A stretch of DNA of 64,000 nucleotides from Sphingobium aromaticiconvertens (GTDB taxonomy: Bacteria; Pseudomonadota; Alphaproteobacteria; Sphingomonadales; Sphingomonadaceae). Below, piece by piece: positions 52,635-59,915 of this stretch. The DNA lies in assembly GCF_037154075.1 (NCBI RefSeq), contig NZ_JBANRJ010000001.1:3777501-3841500 (forward strand), in the 5' to 3' direction. The position numbers and the translations under genes are program-made. The notes under the pieces were generated by a model. That model was not told the DNA's origin and made no database searches. It worked only from the letters and a program-made list of their open reading frames with translations. Positions within the stretch are counted from its first letter, which is position 1; each line of letters starts with the position of its first letter.

Positions 52635-53406
52635 TCCCGCCAGCGGCGCTATTATCGTCATGCTGCGCAGCCTCAAGATGCACGGCATGGCGCAGGCCGT
52701 TACCGATCTCATGGAACAGGGTGCACCGGCGTTCGATGCCGCCATCCCGATCCTGTCCCAGCTCCTGAAGGCGGAGACTGCTGAACGAGAGGTGCGATCG
52801 GTATCCTATCAACTCAAGGCTGCGCGGTTCCCGGCCTATCGCGACCTGGCAGGCTTCGACTTCGCCAGCAGTGAGATCAACGAAGCGCTGGTGCGCCAGC
52901 TTCACCGCTGTGAGTTTATCGACGTTGCCGACAACATCGTGCTGGTCGGCGGCCCCGGCACCGGCAAGACCCACATCGCGACAGCGCTGGGCGTTCAGGC
53001 CATCGAGCATCATCGAAAACGGGTGCGGTTCTTCTCCACCGTCGAGTTGGTTAATGCGCTCGAACAGGAGAAGGCCCAGGGCAAGGCAGGCCAGGTCGCC
53101 GGAAGGCTCGCCCACGCCGATCTCGTGATCCTCGATGAGCTCGGCTATCTGCCGTTCAGCGCCTCAGGCGGTGCATTGCTGTTCCATCTGCTCAGCAAAC
53201 TTTACGAGCGCACCAGCGTCATCATCACCACCAACCTCAGCTTCAGTGAATGGGCCACCGTGTTCGGTGATGCCAAGATGACCACAGCGCTGCTCGATCG
53301 GCTGACCCATCACTGCCACATCCTTGAAACCGGCAACGACAGCTTCCGGTTCAAAAACAGCTCTGCTCAGCAGCCCACAGCGCGAAAGGAGAAAACCTCA
53401 TCTTGA
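52624..53406 (+). CDS. istB: IS21 helper ATPase IstB
   Basis: AAA+ ATPase of 260 residues that loads IstA and selects targets. Walker A is [11 protein letters not shown] near residue 120, Walker B is [13 protein letters not shown] near residue 168, and a [13 protein letters not shown] sensor follows. Translation starts at ATG 52624, overlapping istA by 11 bases. Confidence 0.95.
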   Translation: MRHDPASGAIIVMLRSLKMHGMAQAVTDLMEQGAPAFDAAIPILSQLLKAETAEREVRSVSYQLKAARFPAYRDLAGFDFASSEINEALVRQLHRCEFIDVADNIVLVGGPGTGKTHIATALGVQAIEHHRKRVRFFSTVELVNALEQEKAQGKAGQVAGRLAHADLVILDELGYLPFSASGGALLFHLLSKLYERTSVIITTNLSFSEWATVFGDAKMTTALLDRLTHHCHILETGNDSFRFKNSSAQQPTARKEKTSS

Positions 53407-53467
53407 CCCAACGGTGACATCCGAAACATAATCGCAAGGTGGGTCACTTCTCGATGAAAACCCCGGG

Positions 53468-53548
53468 TCACTTCTCAACGGCAATCAACACCATCCCTTT
53501 GTCAAGAACTCCGGCTCGGGCAACCAATATGAGATACTGCAACGCCAT
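53468..53548 (-). pseudogene. Truncated lasso cyclase (C gene) start, cut by IS21
   Basis: An ATG (53548-53546) overlaps the B stop as TGATG and reads MALQYLILVARAGVLDKGM before entering the IS21 right end at 53490, after about 19 native codons. The frame ends within the IS. In proteobacterial lasso clusters the gene after B is the asparagine-synthetase-like macrolactam cyclase C, and a YLILV-type first strand fits its N-terminus. The assignment rests on position and start coupling more than sequence. Confidence 0.65.
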
Positions 53549-54222
53549 CAGGCTGCAAATATCGGCGTGAAGCAGCGAACCCGTTCCAACGTATCGTTGA
53601 GAACGAGACCGCTGGATTGAACCCATGCGTGCGCCGAGAATGGATCCAGAGTCACCCCGATTACGAGGGTAGCCCTCACGCCACTTGCCTTACACATCCG
53701 CGTGAAAGCAATTGATCGAGGCAGACATTGGTCCCGCTGCCTAAATATCCCGGCGGTAGCCCGAAATGCCGTCGCGATGCGTGTCAACCGTGCATCGGCT
53801 GCCTCGCTCCTATCAGGAAGCTGAGAAGGTGTTGGTCCCAGAAGATCGGCAAGGACCTCTACCATAGGTCGCGTGCGAATCCCCAGCCAGGCCTTTAGCT
53901 GATAGACTGCAGCGCGAGCAGCATCGACCCGATGACGTCGCATTGGTTCGAGCGCGATGAGTTCAGAGCTAGCTGGTACAATCGTGGAGGGACGGCGACC
54001 GCCACGTGGTGCTGTGCAATCGGTCACCACGACACCCGTTGATCTCAGGCGCCCGAGGTCGAGTTGATCTCGTTCTTCTGCAGGCTCGCAATTCCACAGT
54101 CTGAGAAATGCCGAGCCAACTTCCTCGGGAAGCATGAAATACCTATCGGCCTGAGTATCCAAGAGAATAATGCGCCCCGTGCAACTGCAGCAATAGATGT
54201 TCTCTCGGATTGTGAAGTCCAT
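53548..54222 (-). CDS. Lasso peptide B protein (RRE plus transglutaminase-like leader peptidase)
   Basis: Binds the precursor leader and cleaves it. The 224-residue protein has an N-terminal PqqD-like RRE domain (residues 1-85; ILLDTQADRYFMLPEEV is characteristic) and a C-terminal transglutaminase-like protease domain. The Cys-His-Asp triad is Cys166 (RDQCLPRS), His198 (SAHAWV) and Asp210 (VLNDT). The start at ATG 54222 has a GGAGAAGG site. It lies 51 bases after the precursor gene, in the common order A-B-C. Confidence 0.9.
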   Translation of the reverse strand: MDFTIRENIYCCSCTGRIILLDTQADRYFMLPEEVGSAFLRLWNCEPAEERDQLDLGRLRSTGVVVTDCTAPRGGRRPSTIVPASSELIALEPMRRHRVDAARAAVYQLKAWLGIRTRPMVEVLADLLGPTPSQLPDRSEAADARLTRIATAFRATAGIFRQRDQCLPRSIAFTRMCKASGVRATLVIGVTLDPFSAHAWVQSSGLVLNDTLERVRCFTPIFAA

Positions 54223-54237
54223 GTGCCTTCTCCGGTA

Positions 54238-54267
54238 GCGGACGCACACTGTGGGGCGTGCGTCCGC
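54238..54267 (-). promoter_or_regulatory. Hairpin between lasso precursor and B gene
   Basis: GCGGACGCAC and GTGCGTCCGC form a perfect 10-bp stem with a 10-base loop, in the 51-base space between precursor stop and B start. Without a T-run it is likely a message-stability or attenuation element, letting more precursor than enzyme be made. Confidence 0.65.
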
Positions 54268-54273
54268 ATCGTT

Positions 54274-54414
54274 TCAGTCGTCGGCGATCCCGGGGCCGGT
54301 CAGATCCCGACCGTTCTGGTTATCGAAGATGACCGACTGGCCGCCCTTGGTGGCTTCGGTCGCGACGCCGAGATCGATCAGCGCATCGATGTTGTGATCG
54401 TCATTCCGTTCCAT
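54274..54414 (-). CDS. Lasso peptide precursor (A gene), 46 residues
   Basis: This short gene is easily missed. The start ATG at 54414 follows GATGAGGAG. The leader is residues 1-23, with LIDLGVATEATK, putting Thr at position -2 (T22) as lasso proteases require. The core is residues 24-46, beginning GGQSVIFD, so Gly1 can form a macrolactam with Asp8 (eight-residue ring). Asp8 is the only acidic residue at positions 7 to 9. It is placed directly before the B gene. Confidence 0.85.
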   Translation of the reverse strand: MERNDDHNIDALIDLGVATEATKGGQSVIFDNQNGRDLTGPGIADD

Positions 54415-54490
54415 GACACACTCCTCATCAACTGCCGCGTGAATGGCGGCAATTTAGAGTAGTGCCATTCTGAACTCACGTGGTGCGAAT

Positions 54491-54515
54491 ATATCGCGAC
54501 AGGTTGGCGCGATAT
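54491..54515. promoter_or_regulatory. Candidate operator upstream of the lasso precursor gene
   Basis: ATATCGCG and CGCGATAT form an 8-bp inverted repeat separated by nine bases, about 80 bases before the precursor start. It fits a dimeric regulator site such as that of the adjacent GntR or XRE protein. The DNA between the GntR stop and the precursor is AT-rich in part and likely holds the promoter. Confidence 0.5.
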
Positions 54516-54593
54516 TCTGCGGTAGACGGCGGAGAGGTCGTTCGCGACCAGCGGCCACTGGGACTCCTTTATTAAATGACTGAATTTATTTAG

Positions 54594-55229
54594 TTATTCT
54601 GATGCCTGCCCCATTTGGATAATATGCTGTTGACGGCATATTTTCCTCAAGTGGTAGGCTTCTATTCTCCTTCGCAAAGCTTTTTGAAAATCCGCGACTT
54701 GAGGGCGCGTGAGAGTCGAAAGTTCCCTTTCGGCAATCTTCGGTTCGACGGCATCTGCAATTCTCGCGTAGTGGAGTCGTTCGTTCAATCGACGGACATG
54801 GATTGATGCTTGGTTATTTCCTCCTGCATCAGCCAGTGATGTAAAGATTTCCATTGTTCGCGACGCGAAAGCCACCGCGGAGGAATCCTCGACCATGTTG
54901 GAATATTGCTGAAGGGCACGTCGCAGCGCAGGTTCTCTCAGACCCGAGATACACGCCATTATCAGCTGCATATGCCACTCGAGGAGCTCAATGAGCTCGG
55001 CTGGCTCGATGATCGGAACCAAGAATCCCCCATCTGCATGGTGCATGAAAATCCCCTCGCCGACGAGGATAAAGGCAGCCTCGCGAACGGGGGTCTTGCT
55101 TGAGTGATGCCGGTTGGCGAGGTCCTGGATGTCGATCCGTTTGCCCGGAACGAACTGACCGGCCAGGTAGTCGGCCTTCAGCCCAAGATATACACGCTCC
55201 TGCAATGGAGGGTCCATTGCCGACATCAT
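54594..55229 (-). CDS. GntR family transcriptional regulator
   Basis: This 211-residue protein starts MMSAMDPPLQERVYLGLKADYLAGQFVPGKRIDIQDLANRHHSSKTPVREAAFILVGEGIF, a GntR winged HTH. A helical C-terminal ligand domain (FCD-like, EWHMQLIMACI) follows. Its start overlaps the XRE stop (ATGA). It is the likely regulator of the lasso operon just downstream. Confidence 0.85.
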   Translation of the reverse strand: MMSAMDPPLQERVYLGLKADYLAGQFVPGKRIDIQDLANRHHSSKTPVREAAFILVGEGIFMHHADGGFLVPIIEPAELIELLEWHMQLIMACISGLREPALRRALQQYSNMVEDSSAVAFASRTMEIFTSLADAGGNNQASIHVRRLNERLHYARIADAVEPKIAERELSTLTRPQVADFQKALRRRIEAYHLRKICRQQHIIQMGQASE

Positions 55230-55645
55230 AGTCCGGCTCCTGCCGGGACCGGAGGACTCGCCCACGCCGGGGTGAGAGCCTGGGTCAGGTGATCCAAATT
55301 TCGCTGCGCAATCATCTCGATGCACATGCGCTCAAGATCGCTGAGGTCTCCCATTGCCAACTGCCGTGGAAAGCACATCTTCTGCCCCGCGAAGAGCAGA
55401 GGAATGAGGATGTGGCCGGTCGAGAGCTCCAGTTTGTAGGCGCAGACAAGATGATCATCGAGCCGCGAACGGGGATTGCCGGCTTCGATTTCACGAAGCC
55501 AACGCACACCCATGCCGAGCTCGCGAGCCAGATCGCGCTGCGTCAGGCGCCGTTTCTTCCGTGCCTCTTCAATTTGCCGCCCCGATTGCACCTTCACATA
55601 CAGGATCGGACTTTCAGCAACGGAAGTCGCTATCAAATGCGACAT
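55226..55645 (-). CDS. XRE-family transcriptional regulator
   Basis: This 139-residue protein has an N-terminal helix-turn-helix (RQIEEARKKRRLTQRDLARELGMGVRWLREIEAGNPRSRLDDHLV, residues about 22-67). A helical tail (LSDLERMCIEMIAQRNLDHL) ends it. It precedes GntR and the lasso genes on the same strand with overlap, so it may be the first gene of the regulatory-lasso unit. The ligand is unknown. Confidence 0.82.
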   Translation of the reverse strand: MSHLIATSVAESPILYVKVQSGRQIEEARKKRRLTQRDLARELGMGVRWLREIEAGNPRSRLDDHLVCAYKLELSTGHILIPLLFAGQKMCFPRQLAMGDLSDLERMCIEMIAQRNLDHLTQALTPAWASPPVPAGAGL

Positions 55646-55757
55646 ATCCGCGTCTCCTTACGGGAGATTCCGCCCGCCAAGGCATTTCCATAAGGTCGAA
55701 CGCTAAGGTGTACTTACCACTAGTGTCAATATGGAACCTCGGCCAACTTGTCGGGAT

Positions 55758-56207
55758 TTATCCAGCAAGATCATGGGTATCCCGGATAGCAGGCGTTCTG
55801 GCTCCCGATTGTAGAGCGCGATCAAACGCGCGCAACAGCGCCGACTGGTCGGCCGTGGTGATCTGCCGGAGCGCCAGGATGTAGATCATGCCGAGGGTCG
55901 GCGCCCGGCCTTCCGCCATGTGACCCTGGACGCGTTCGGTAATGCTTGTGGCGATATTCCAGAGTTGGTGCGACGCCCCGACATGATGCTCCTCACTTCC
56001 ACCAAAGCCGGCGAGTTCCGGCTCCTTCAGTTGGTCGGCAATTATGCTGGGTGGTAGGGTATTCAGATGTTCGATCGCCACGTGAAGCGTGGTTCCCCAG
56101 GCGATCAGCGAGCGCGTAACGCGAATCAGATGGCAGTGGGAATCGATCAGGACGTCAAGGCCTGCGGATGAAAGCCGGAGTTTGAAGCTGCGTCGTGCTC
56201 GACCCAT
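55758..56207 (-). CDS. Hypothetical protein upstream of the lasso regulators
   Basis: This is a 149-residue protein I do not recognise. It has a helical N-terminus (RSFKLRLSSAGLDVLIDSHCHLIRVTRSLIAWGTTLHVAIEHLNTL), a His-rich middle (GGSEEHHVGASHQLW), and a helical end (IYILALRQITTADQSALLRAFDRALQSG). Nothing suggests a signal peptide. It ends 112 bases before the XRE gene and its role in lasso or transfer functions is unknown. Confidence 0.55.
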   Translation of the reverse strand: MGRARRSFKLRLSSAGLDVLIDSHCHLIRVTRSLIAWGTTLHVAIEHLNTLPPSIIADQLKEPELAGFGGSEEHHVGASHQLWNIATSITERVQGHMAEGRAPTLGMIYILALRQITTADQSALLRAFDRALQSGARTPAIRDTHDLAG

Positions 56208-56550
56208 TGCCTGTCTCTCCTGCCTGACTAGTGCGCCGGCACCCGTTCGCGAACCCGAACAGGTGCTTTTGCAAGACGAACGGAGGCAAAAGCGGCATTA
56301 TAGTGCCGCTTTACGCCAAATCTGATCGTCTCGACATTCCTCGACTTCATCGATCCGTTCTGCTCTATCTCTTCTTTGTTGCGCCGCTTCGGCACTTCAG
56401 TGCCCTGCCTATTGCGGCAGTCGTTCGAGACCGCCATTGCTGTGAACGCACCGGATTGGGGGAGGTCTAGAACCTAACTCCAGCTCCACCGTCCGGACCA
56501 TCCAAACCCCAGACCCGAGCGCCTTGCGGCGCCATGAGGAGACGCGTGCC
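56208..56550. other. Intergenic region before the T4SS operon
   Basis: This divergent region contains the hairpin AAAGCGGCA/TGCCGCTTT (56289-56297 and 56304-56312). It must also hold the promoter of the plus-strand T4SS operon. I see no convincing gene; short frames on both strands lack coding character. Confidence 0.45.
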
Positions 56551-56868
56551 ATGGACTTTCCATGCTCCCCGCCCATGCTTGCAGCAGTCCTTCTGCATGT
56601 CATCGGCGCCAATCCCGCCAGCGGCCAGAGCTATCGTCCCGACGCGGAAGCCTATCCTTGCGCCCGTACCGCCCAACTCGCGGTCGTCCAGGGCGAGACC
56701 GGCTTTTCGATCCGCGAAAAGGCCGACTCTGTCCCGCCTCCCCCTGCGGCGACACCGGCGCCTCTGTCGGCGGCGATCAAGCTCGGAAACTCGCTCACTC
56801 TCGACAGGCGAATTTTCGCGCGCACCTCCCTCGTTCGTCCGGAGTCCTCCGATGTCCCGCAGCGGTAA
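56551..56868 (+). CDS. Small exported protein, first gene of the T4SS operon
   Basis: This 105-residue protein has an N-terminal hydrophobic stretch (MLAAVLLHVIGANPASG) that may be a signal peptide, followed by a Pro-rich middle. A single Cys lies near residue 37 in EAYPCARTAQLAVV. It precedes dsbC with a 17-base overlap. I do not recognise it; alternative starts at 56551 and 56575 both fit. Confidence 0.5.
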   Translation: MDFPCSPPMLAAVLLHVIGANPASGQSYRPDAEAYPCARTAQLAVVQGETGFSIREKADSVPPPPAATPAPLSAAIKLGNSLTLDRRIFARTSLVRPESSDVPQR

Positions 56869-57616
56869 ACTGATCCTGGCTGCGCTACTTTGCGCGTCGG
56901 CTCCCGCCTATGCGCAAGAGAACAGCGCCGAGCCGCTCACGGCGGCGGCCGCGGAGGCTCAGCGTCAATTGCGCCAGACCTTCACCAATCTGACCTTCGA
57001 GGACTTCGGTCCGGCGCCTGTCAGTGGTCCGATATATCAGGCTATTGCCGGTGGACGAGTCATCTATTTCGCGCCGGAGAGCCAGCATCTGCTCTTTGCG
57101 GCGATCTACGACAAGAACGGGGTCAACCTGACAGCGCTGGCGCAGGATGCGAGCGCCAGGAAGCGCCTCAGCGCGATCAATCCCGCAGAGGCCCTTGTGA
57201 TAGGGCCTGCAGGCGCGCCCAAGGTCATAGAGTTCACCGATCCCGACTGTCCCTATTGCCAGGCGCTCGAACGCTTCTGGCTGGCCAAGGAAGCCGAGGG
57301 GAAACCAGTCCAGCGCCTCGTCTACTTCGTGAGCGGTATTCACCCGCAGGCGGCAGCGAAAGCCGAGCATATCCTCTGTTCCCCGGACAGCCAAGCGGCC
57401 TTCAAATCCGTCTACTCCGGTGCTCAGCCTGCCACGCTGCACAAATGCCGTCCCGGCGCCGAGAAGGTCGCCCGCGACGCCGAAACCGTCCGCAAGATGG
57501 GCGTCTCAGGCACGCCGACGCTCTTCGTCAACGGCAAACTCGTTTCGGGCTTCCAGCAGGCCGAACTCGAAGCGTTCCTCGAGACCGAAAGCCGGAGACC
57601 CAAGCCCAGTCCCTGA
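56852..57616 (+). CDS. DsbC-family thiol:disulfide interchange protein
   Basis: Periplasmic disulfide isomerase, probably for T4SS proteins. The 254-residue protein has a signal peptide (LILAALLCASAPAYA), an N-terminal dimerisation-like domain, and a thioredoxin domain with CPYC at residues 133-136 and cis-Pro in SGTPTLF. A second Cys pair (LCSPDS, HKCRPG) is also present. F-type systems often carry such a chaperone (TrbB/DsbC). Confidence 0.88.
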   Translation: MSRSGKLILAALLCASAPAYAQENSAEPLTAAAAEAQRQLRQTFTNLTFEDFGPAPVSGPIYQAIAGGRVIYFAPESQHLLFAAIYDKNGVNLTALAQDASARKRLSAINPAEALVIGPAGAPKVIEFTDPDCPYCQALERFWLAKEAEGKPVQRLVYFVSGIHPQAAAKAEHILCSPDSQAAFKSVYSGAQPATLHKCRPGAEKVARDAETVRKMGVSGTPTLFVNGKLVSGFQQAELEAFLETESRRPKPSP

Positions 57617-57804
57617 AGGGGCGGCCCCGACGACTTTGGCGGATCTCGCACGAGCGCGGCGAATGCAGTGCCGACGAGGGACCGGGATGCCGGCGGCAGC
57701 GCGCCTCCAAGGGCCGTCCAGCGAAGCCGCCGGCCGGACACGACCACCGATCGGTACCGGCAAGCATGATCTGGACGGCTCTGGTGACCACAAGGAGACT
57801 GAAT

Positions 57805-58122
57805 ATGTTGACTTTACTTCGGGGAAGGACGTTCCGCACGATCGACGCGGCCGTCCTTTTCCTTCTGGCCGCGATCGCCGGCACGAGCGTCGCCCACGCC
57901 TTCCAGGCGCCGGCCGCCGGCGACCTTGGTTACGATATTTACGACATCGTCGTGAACCAGGGCGTGAAGGGACCGCTCGGCTTCGTGGGTGGCGTTGCCG
58001 CCTTCCTGTTCGGCGTCTCGCGGCTCTTTTCGAACATCATGATCGGCATCCCGACGATCGTGGCGGCGGTCTGCCTCATCAAGGCGGATTCGATCCTCCA
58101 GACCTTCGGCATGCTGATCTGA
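57805..58122 (+). CDS. Pilin subunit, TraA/VirB2-like
   Basis: This 105-residue protein has a long signal region (TFRTIDAAVLFLLAAIAGTSVAHAF), then a short polar stretch and two hydrophobic helices (GFVGGVAAFLFGVSRLFSN and IMIGIPTIVAAVCLIKADSIL). That layout and its place before traL fit conjugative pilin. It is preceded by a Shine-Dalgarno AAGGAG and follows a 188-base gap that may contain a promoter. Confidence 0.8.
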   Translation: MLTLLRGRTFRTIDAAVLFLLAAIAGTSVAHAFQAPAAGDLGYDIYDIVVNQGVKGPLGFVGGVAAFLFGVSRLFSNIMIGIPTIVAAVCLIKADSILQTFGMLI

Positions 58123-58229
58123 AGACAGGTCGGGTGGCCGGTCCGCCGGCGCCCGTCCACCGGAACGGAAGGTGATGGTCGCCTTCCGAAGACCACGCTC
58201 AGCAGCGTGGTGAAGCAAGGGAGAAGGGC

Positions 58230-58496
58230 GTGGACGAACGACTTCCGCAGTTCCTGCACCGGCCGGTCCAGATCCTCTGGTTTGACAGTCAGGAGTTCAT
58301 CGTCGTGATGAGCGTGATCTTCGTCGCGGTCATCGTCGGCGGAATCATCGGCTGGTCGCTCATCGGCGCTCTTCTCCTCTTCATTCCCTGGAAGCGGACC
58401 AAGCCGCGCGGCTTCATCCCGCACCTGGCCTGGCGATGGGGCCTTGCCCGCTTCCGCAACTATCCGGGTCCGACCCAGACCCGCTTCTTCGAGTAG
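58230..58496 (+). CDS. traL: Type IV conjugative transfer protein TraL
   Basis: Inner-membrane component of the pilus assembly machinery, 88 residues. It carries DERLPQFLHRPVQILWFDSQEFIVVMSVIFVAVIVGGIIGWSLIGALLLF, one or two membrane helices with the TraL start. A GTG start at 58230 follows AAGGGAGAAGG. It lies directly upstream of traE. Confidence 0.88.
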   Translation: MDERLPQFLHRPVQILWFDSQEFIVVMSVIFVAVIVGGIIGWSLIGALLLFIPWKRTKPRGFIPHLAWRWGLARFRNYPGPTQTRFFE

Positions 58497-58501
58497 GCGA
58501 G

Positions 58502-59137
58502 ATGGCACATCCATTCCGACGCAAGGCAGCGGCCGACATGATCGGCGACACGCGCCCGAGCTGGCACCTGCATCGCTATCTGCAGGGATCGGCCAACCTG
58601 TTCGAGGAGAACCGGCTGCTCAAGGTGGCGATCGCCGGCTTGTTCGGCATCACCGCGGTGCTCGGCACGCTCATCTACACCTCGAATCAGAACACGCGCA
58701 CCGTGATCGTGCCCTTCGGCGCAGACGGCGACCTCTATGTGACGGGGAACAAACCGTCGGAGAGCTATCTCCGCTCGATCACGTTCAACATCGTGGGCCT
58801 CGCCGGCACCTATTCCGCTTATTCGGCGGACCGGCAGTTCCAGGAACTGCTGCGGATCGCGCATCCCAGCGCGTATAATGGCCTGCGCGACAGTCTGAAC
58901 CGGCTGCTCGATGAGCTTGGCAACAATCCGACGCTCTCGATCGCGACCTATATCCGCGGCGACCAGCCCGTCACATGGACGGGCAGCGAAATCCTCGTGC
59001 CCGTCGAAAAGGTCCGTGTGATCGGCGGCGTCATCCGCAAGTTCCGCGGCAATCTGCGCATTCGCTACGCGCTCGAGAACGGCCGCTTCTGGCTGACTGC
59101 CCTCCAGGAGGAGAATTTCAGTGCCGATGTCCGGTAA
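58502..59137 (+). CDS. traE: Type IV conjugative transfer protein TraE
   Basis: VirB5-like or pilus assembly inner-membrane protein of 211 residues. It has an N-terminal helix (LLKVAIAGLFGITAVLGTLIY) and a periplasmic domain (TRTVIVPFGADGDLYVTGNKPSESYLRSITFNIVGLAGTYS), which is the TraE signature. The ATG at 58502 lies five bases after the traL stop. It overlaps traK. Confidence 0.9.
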   Translation: MAHPFRRKAAADMIGDTRPSWHLHRYLQGSANLFEENRLLKVAIAGLFGITAVLGTLIYTSNQNTRTVIVPFGADGDLYVTGNKPSESYLRSITFNIVGLAGTYSAYSADRQFQELLRIAHPSAYNGLRDSLNRLLDELGNNPTLSIATYIRGDQPVTWTGSEILVPVEKVRVIGGVIRKFRGNLRIRYALENGRFWLTALQEENFSADVR

Positions 59138-59915
59138 CCGCGCGAGGCTCGCTTGCCTCGCGGGGGCGTTCGTCGCGTCCCTTCCCGCTTGCGTTCCCGC
59201 ATTCGCCCAGTCGATCGCGGCACTGCCCGATCAGACGAGTCGCATCCGGCTCTCCAATCGCGACGTCAATCATGTCGTGTGCGTCGGCGGCGACATCGAG
59301 GACGTCAAATTCTCGGCCGAGAAGGGCCTCGCGGTCGAACGCGGTGGATCTGACGCATGGATCAAGTTCCTCGTCCTCGAAACCGAAGATCCGGGCGCGG
59401 CGCCAGGCGACATGAAGACGCGCACCTATGTGACGACACCGTCCGAATTCTTCGTCTCGTGCAACGGCGCAATCTATCCGCTCTACACCGAGCCCGCCGA
59501 CATTCCGGCCCAGACCGTGACGCTGGTCCCCGGCGGGGCACAGCGCGCGCGCGCCAATGATGCGCTTCTGGGCCCGTTAGTGGAGGAAGAGCGGGCTGTC
59601 GGGATTGCGCTCGCGATCCTGCAGGACCGGGTGCCCGCGTCGTTCTCCGAGGTGGCACCGTCCCACGACAGGCTCACCCTTGCCGACCTTCCCACGGCGT
59701 CGCTCAGTGAACGGCGGCGTCTCGAAGTCGAGGGCGCCGGGCTTTCGGTCAGTGAATATCTGGTCCGCACCAGCGTCGCGATCACGCTTGATGAACGCGA
59801 CTTCCTCGATACGGCGCTTGGGGCCGACATCTTTGCCATCACGATCGACCGACTGACGCTGGGTCCCAATGAGACGGCTCGGCTGATCGTCGTTCGCCGG
59901 AGTGTCCAGCCATGA
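59121..59915 (+). CDS. traK: Type IV conjugative transfer protein TraK
   Basis: Outer-membrane core secretin-like component (VirB9-like), 264 residues. It has a signal peptide (LACLAGAFVASLPACVPAFA) and the TraK pattern (SRIRLSNRDVNHVVCVGGDIEDVKF, then YVTTPSEFFVSCNGAIYPLYTEPADIPAQTVTLV). Its start overlaps traE by 17 bases and its end overlaps traB by four. Confidence 0.9.
   Translation: MPMSGNRARLACLAGAFVASLPACVPAFAQSIAALPDQTSRIRLSNRDVNHVVCVGGDIEDVKFSAEKGLAVERGGSDAWIKFLVLETEDPGAAPGDMKTRTYVTTPSEFFVSCNGAIYPLYTEPADIPAQTVTLVPGGAQRARANDALLGPLVEEERAVGIALAILQDRVPASFSEVAPSHDRLTLADLPTASLSERRRLEVEGAGLSVSEYLVRTSVAITLDERDFLDTALGADIFAITIDRLTLGPNETARLIVVRRSVQP

Larger units (their letters stand above)
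50998..53490. mobile_element. IS21-family insertion sequence
   Basis: This 2493-base element has perfect 30-bp terminal inverted repeats (50998-51027 and 53461-53490), each starting TGTTGATTGCC. A second inner pair of GAGAAGTGACCC-type repeats lies near 51045 and 53440, as usual in IS21. istA and istB overlap in the expected arrangement and look intact. The flanking bases are not the same, so no target duplication is seen. Confidence 0.95.
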
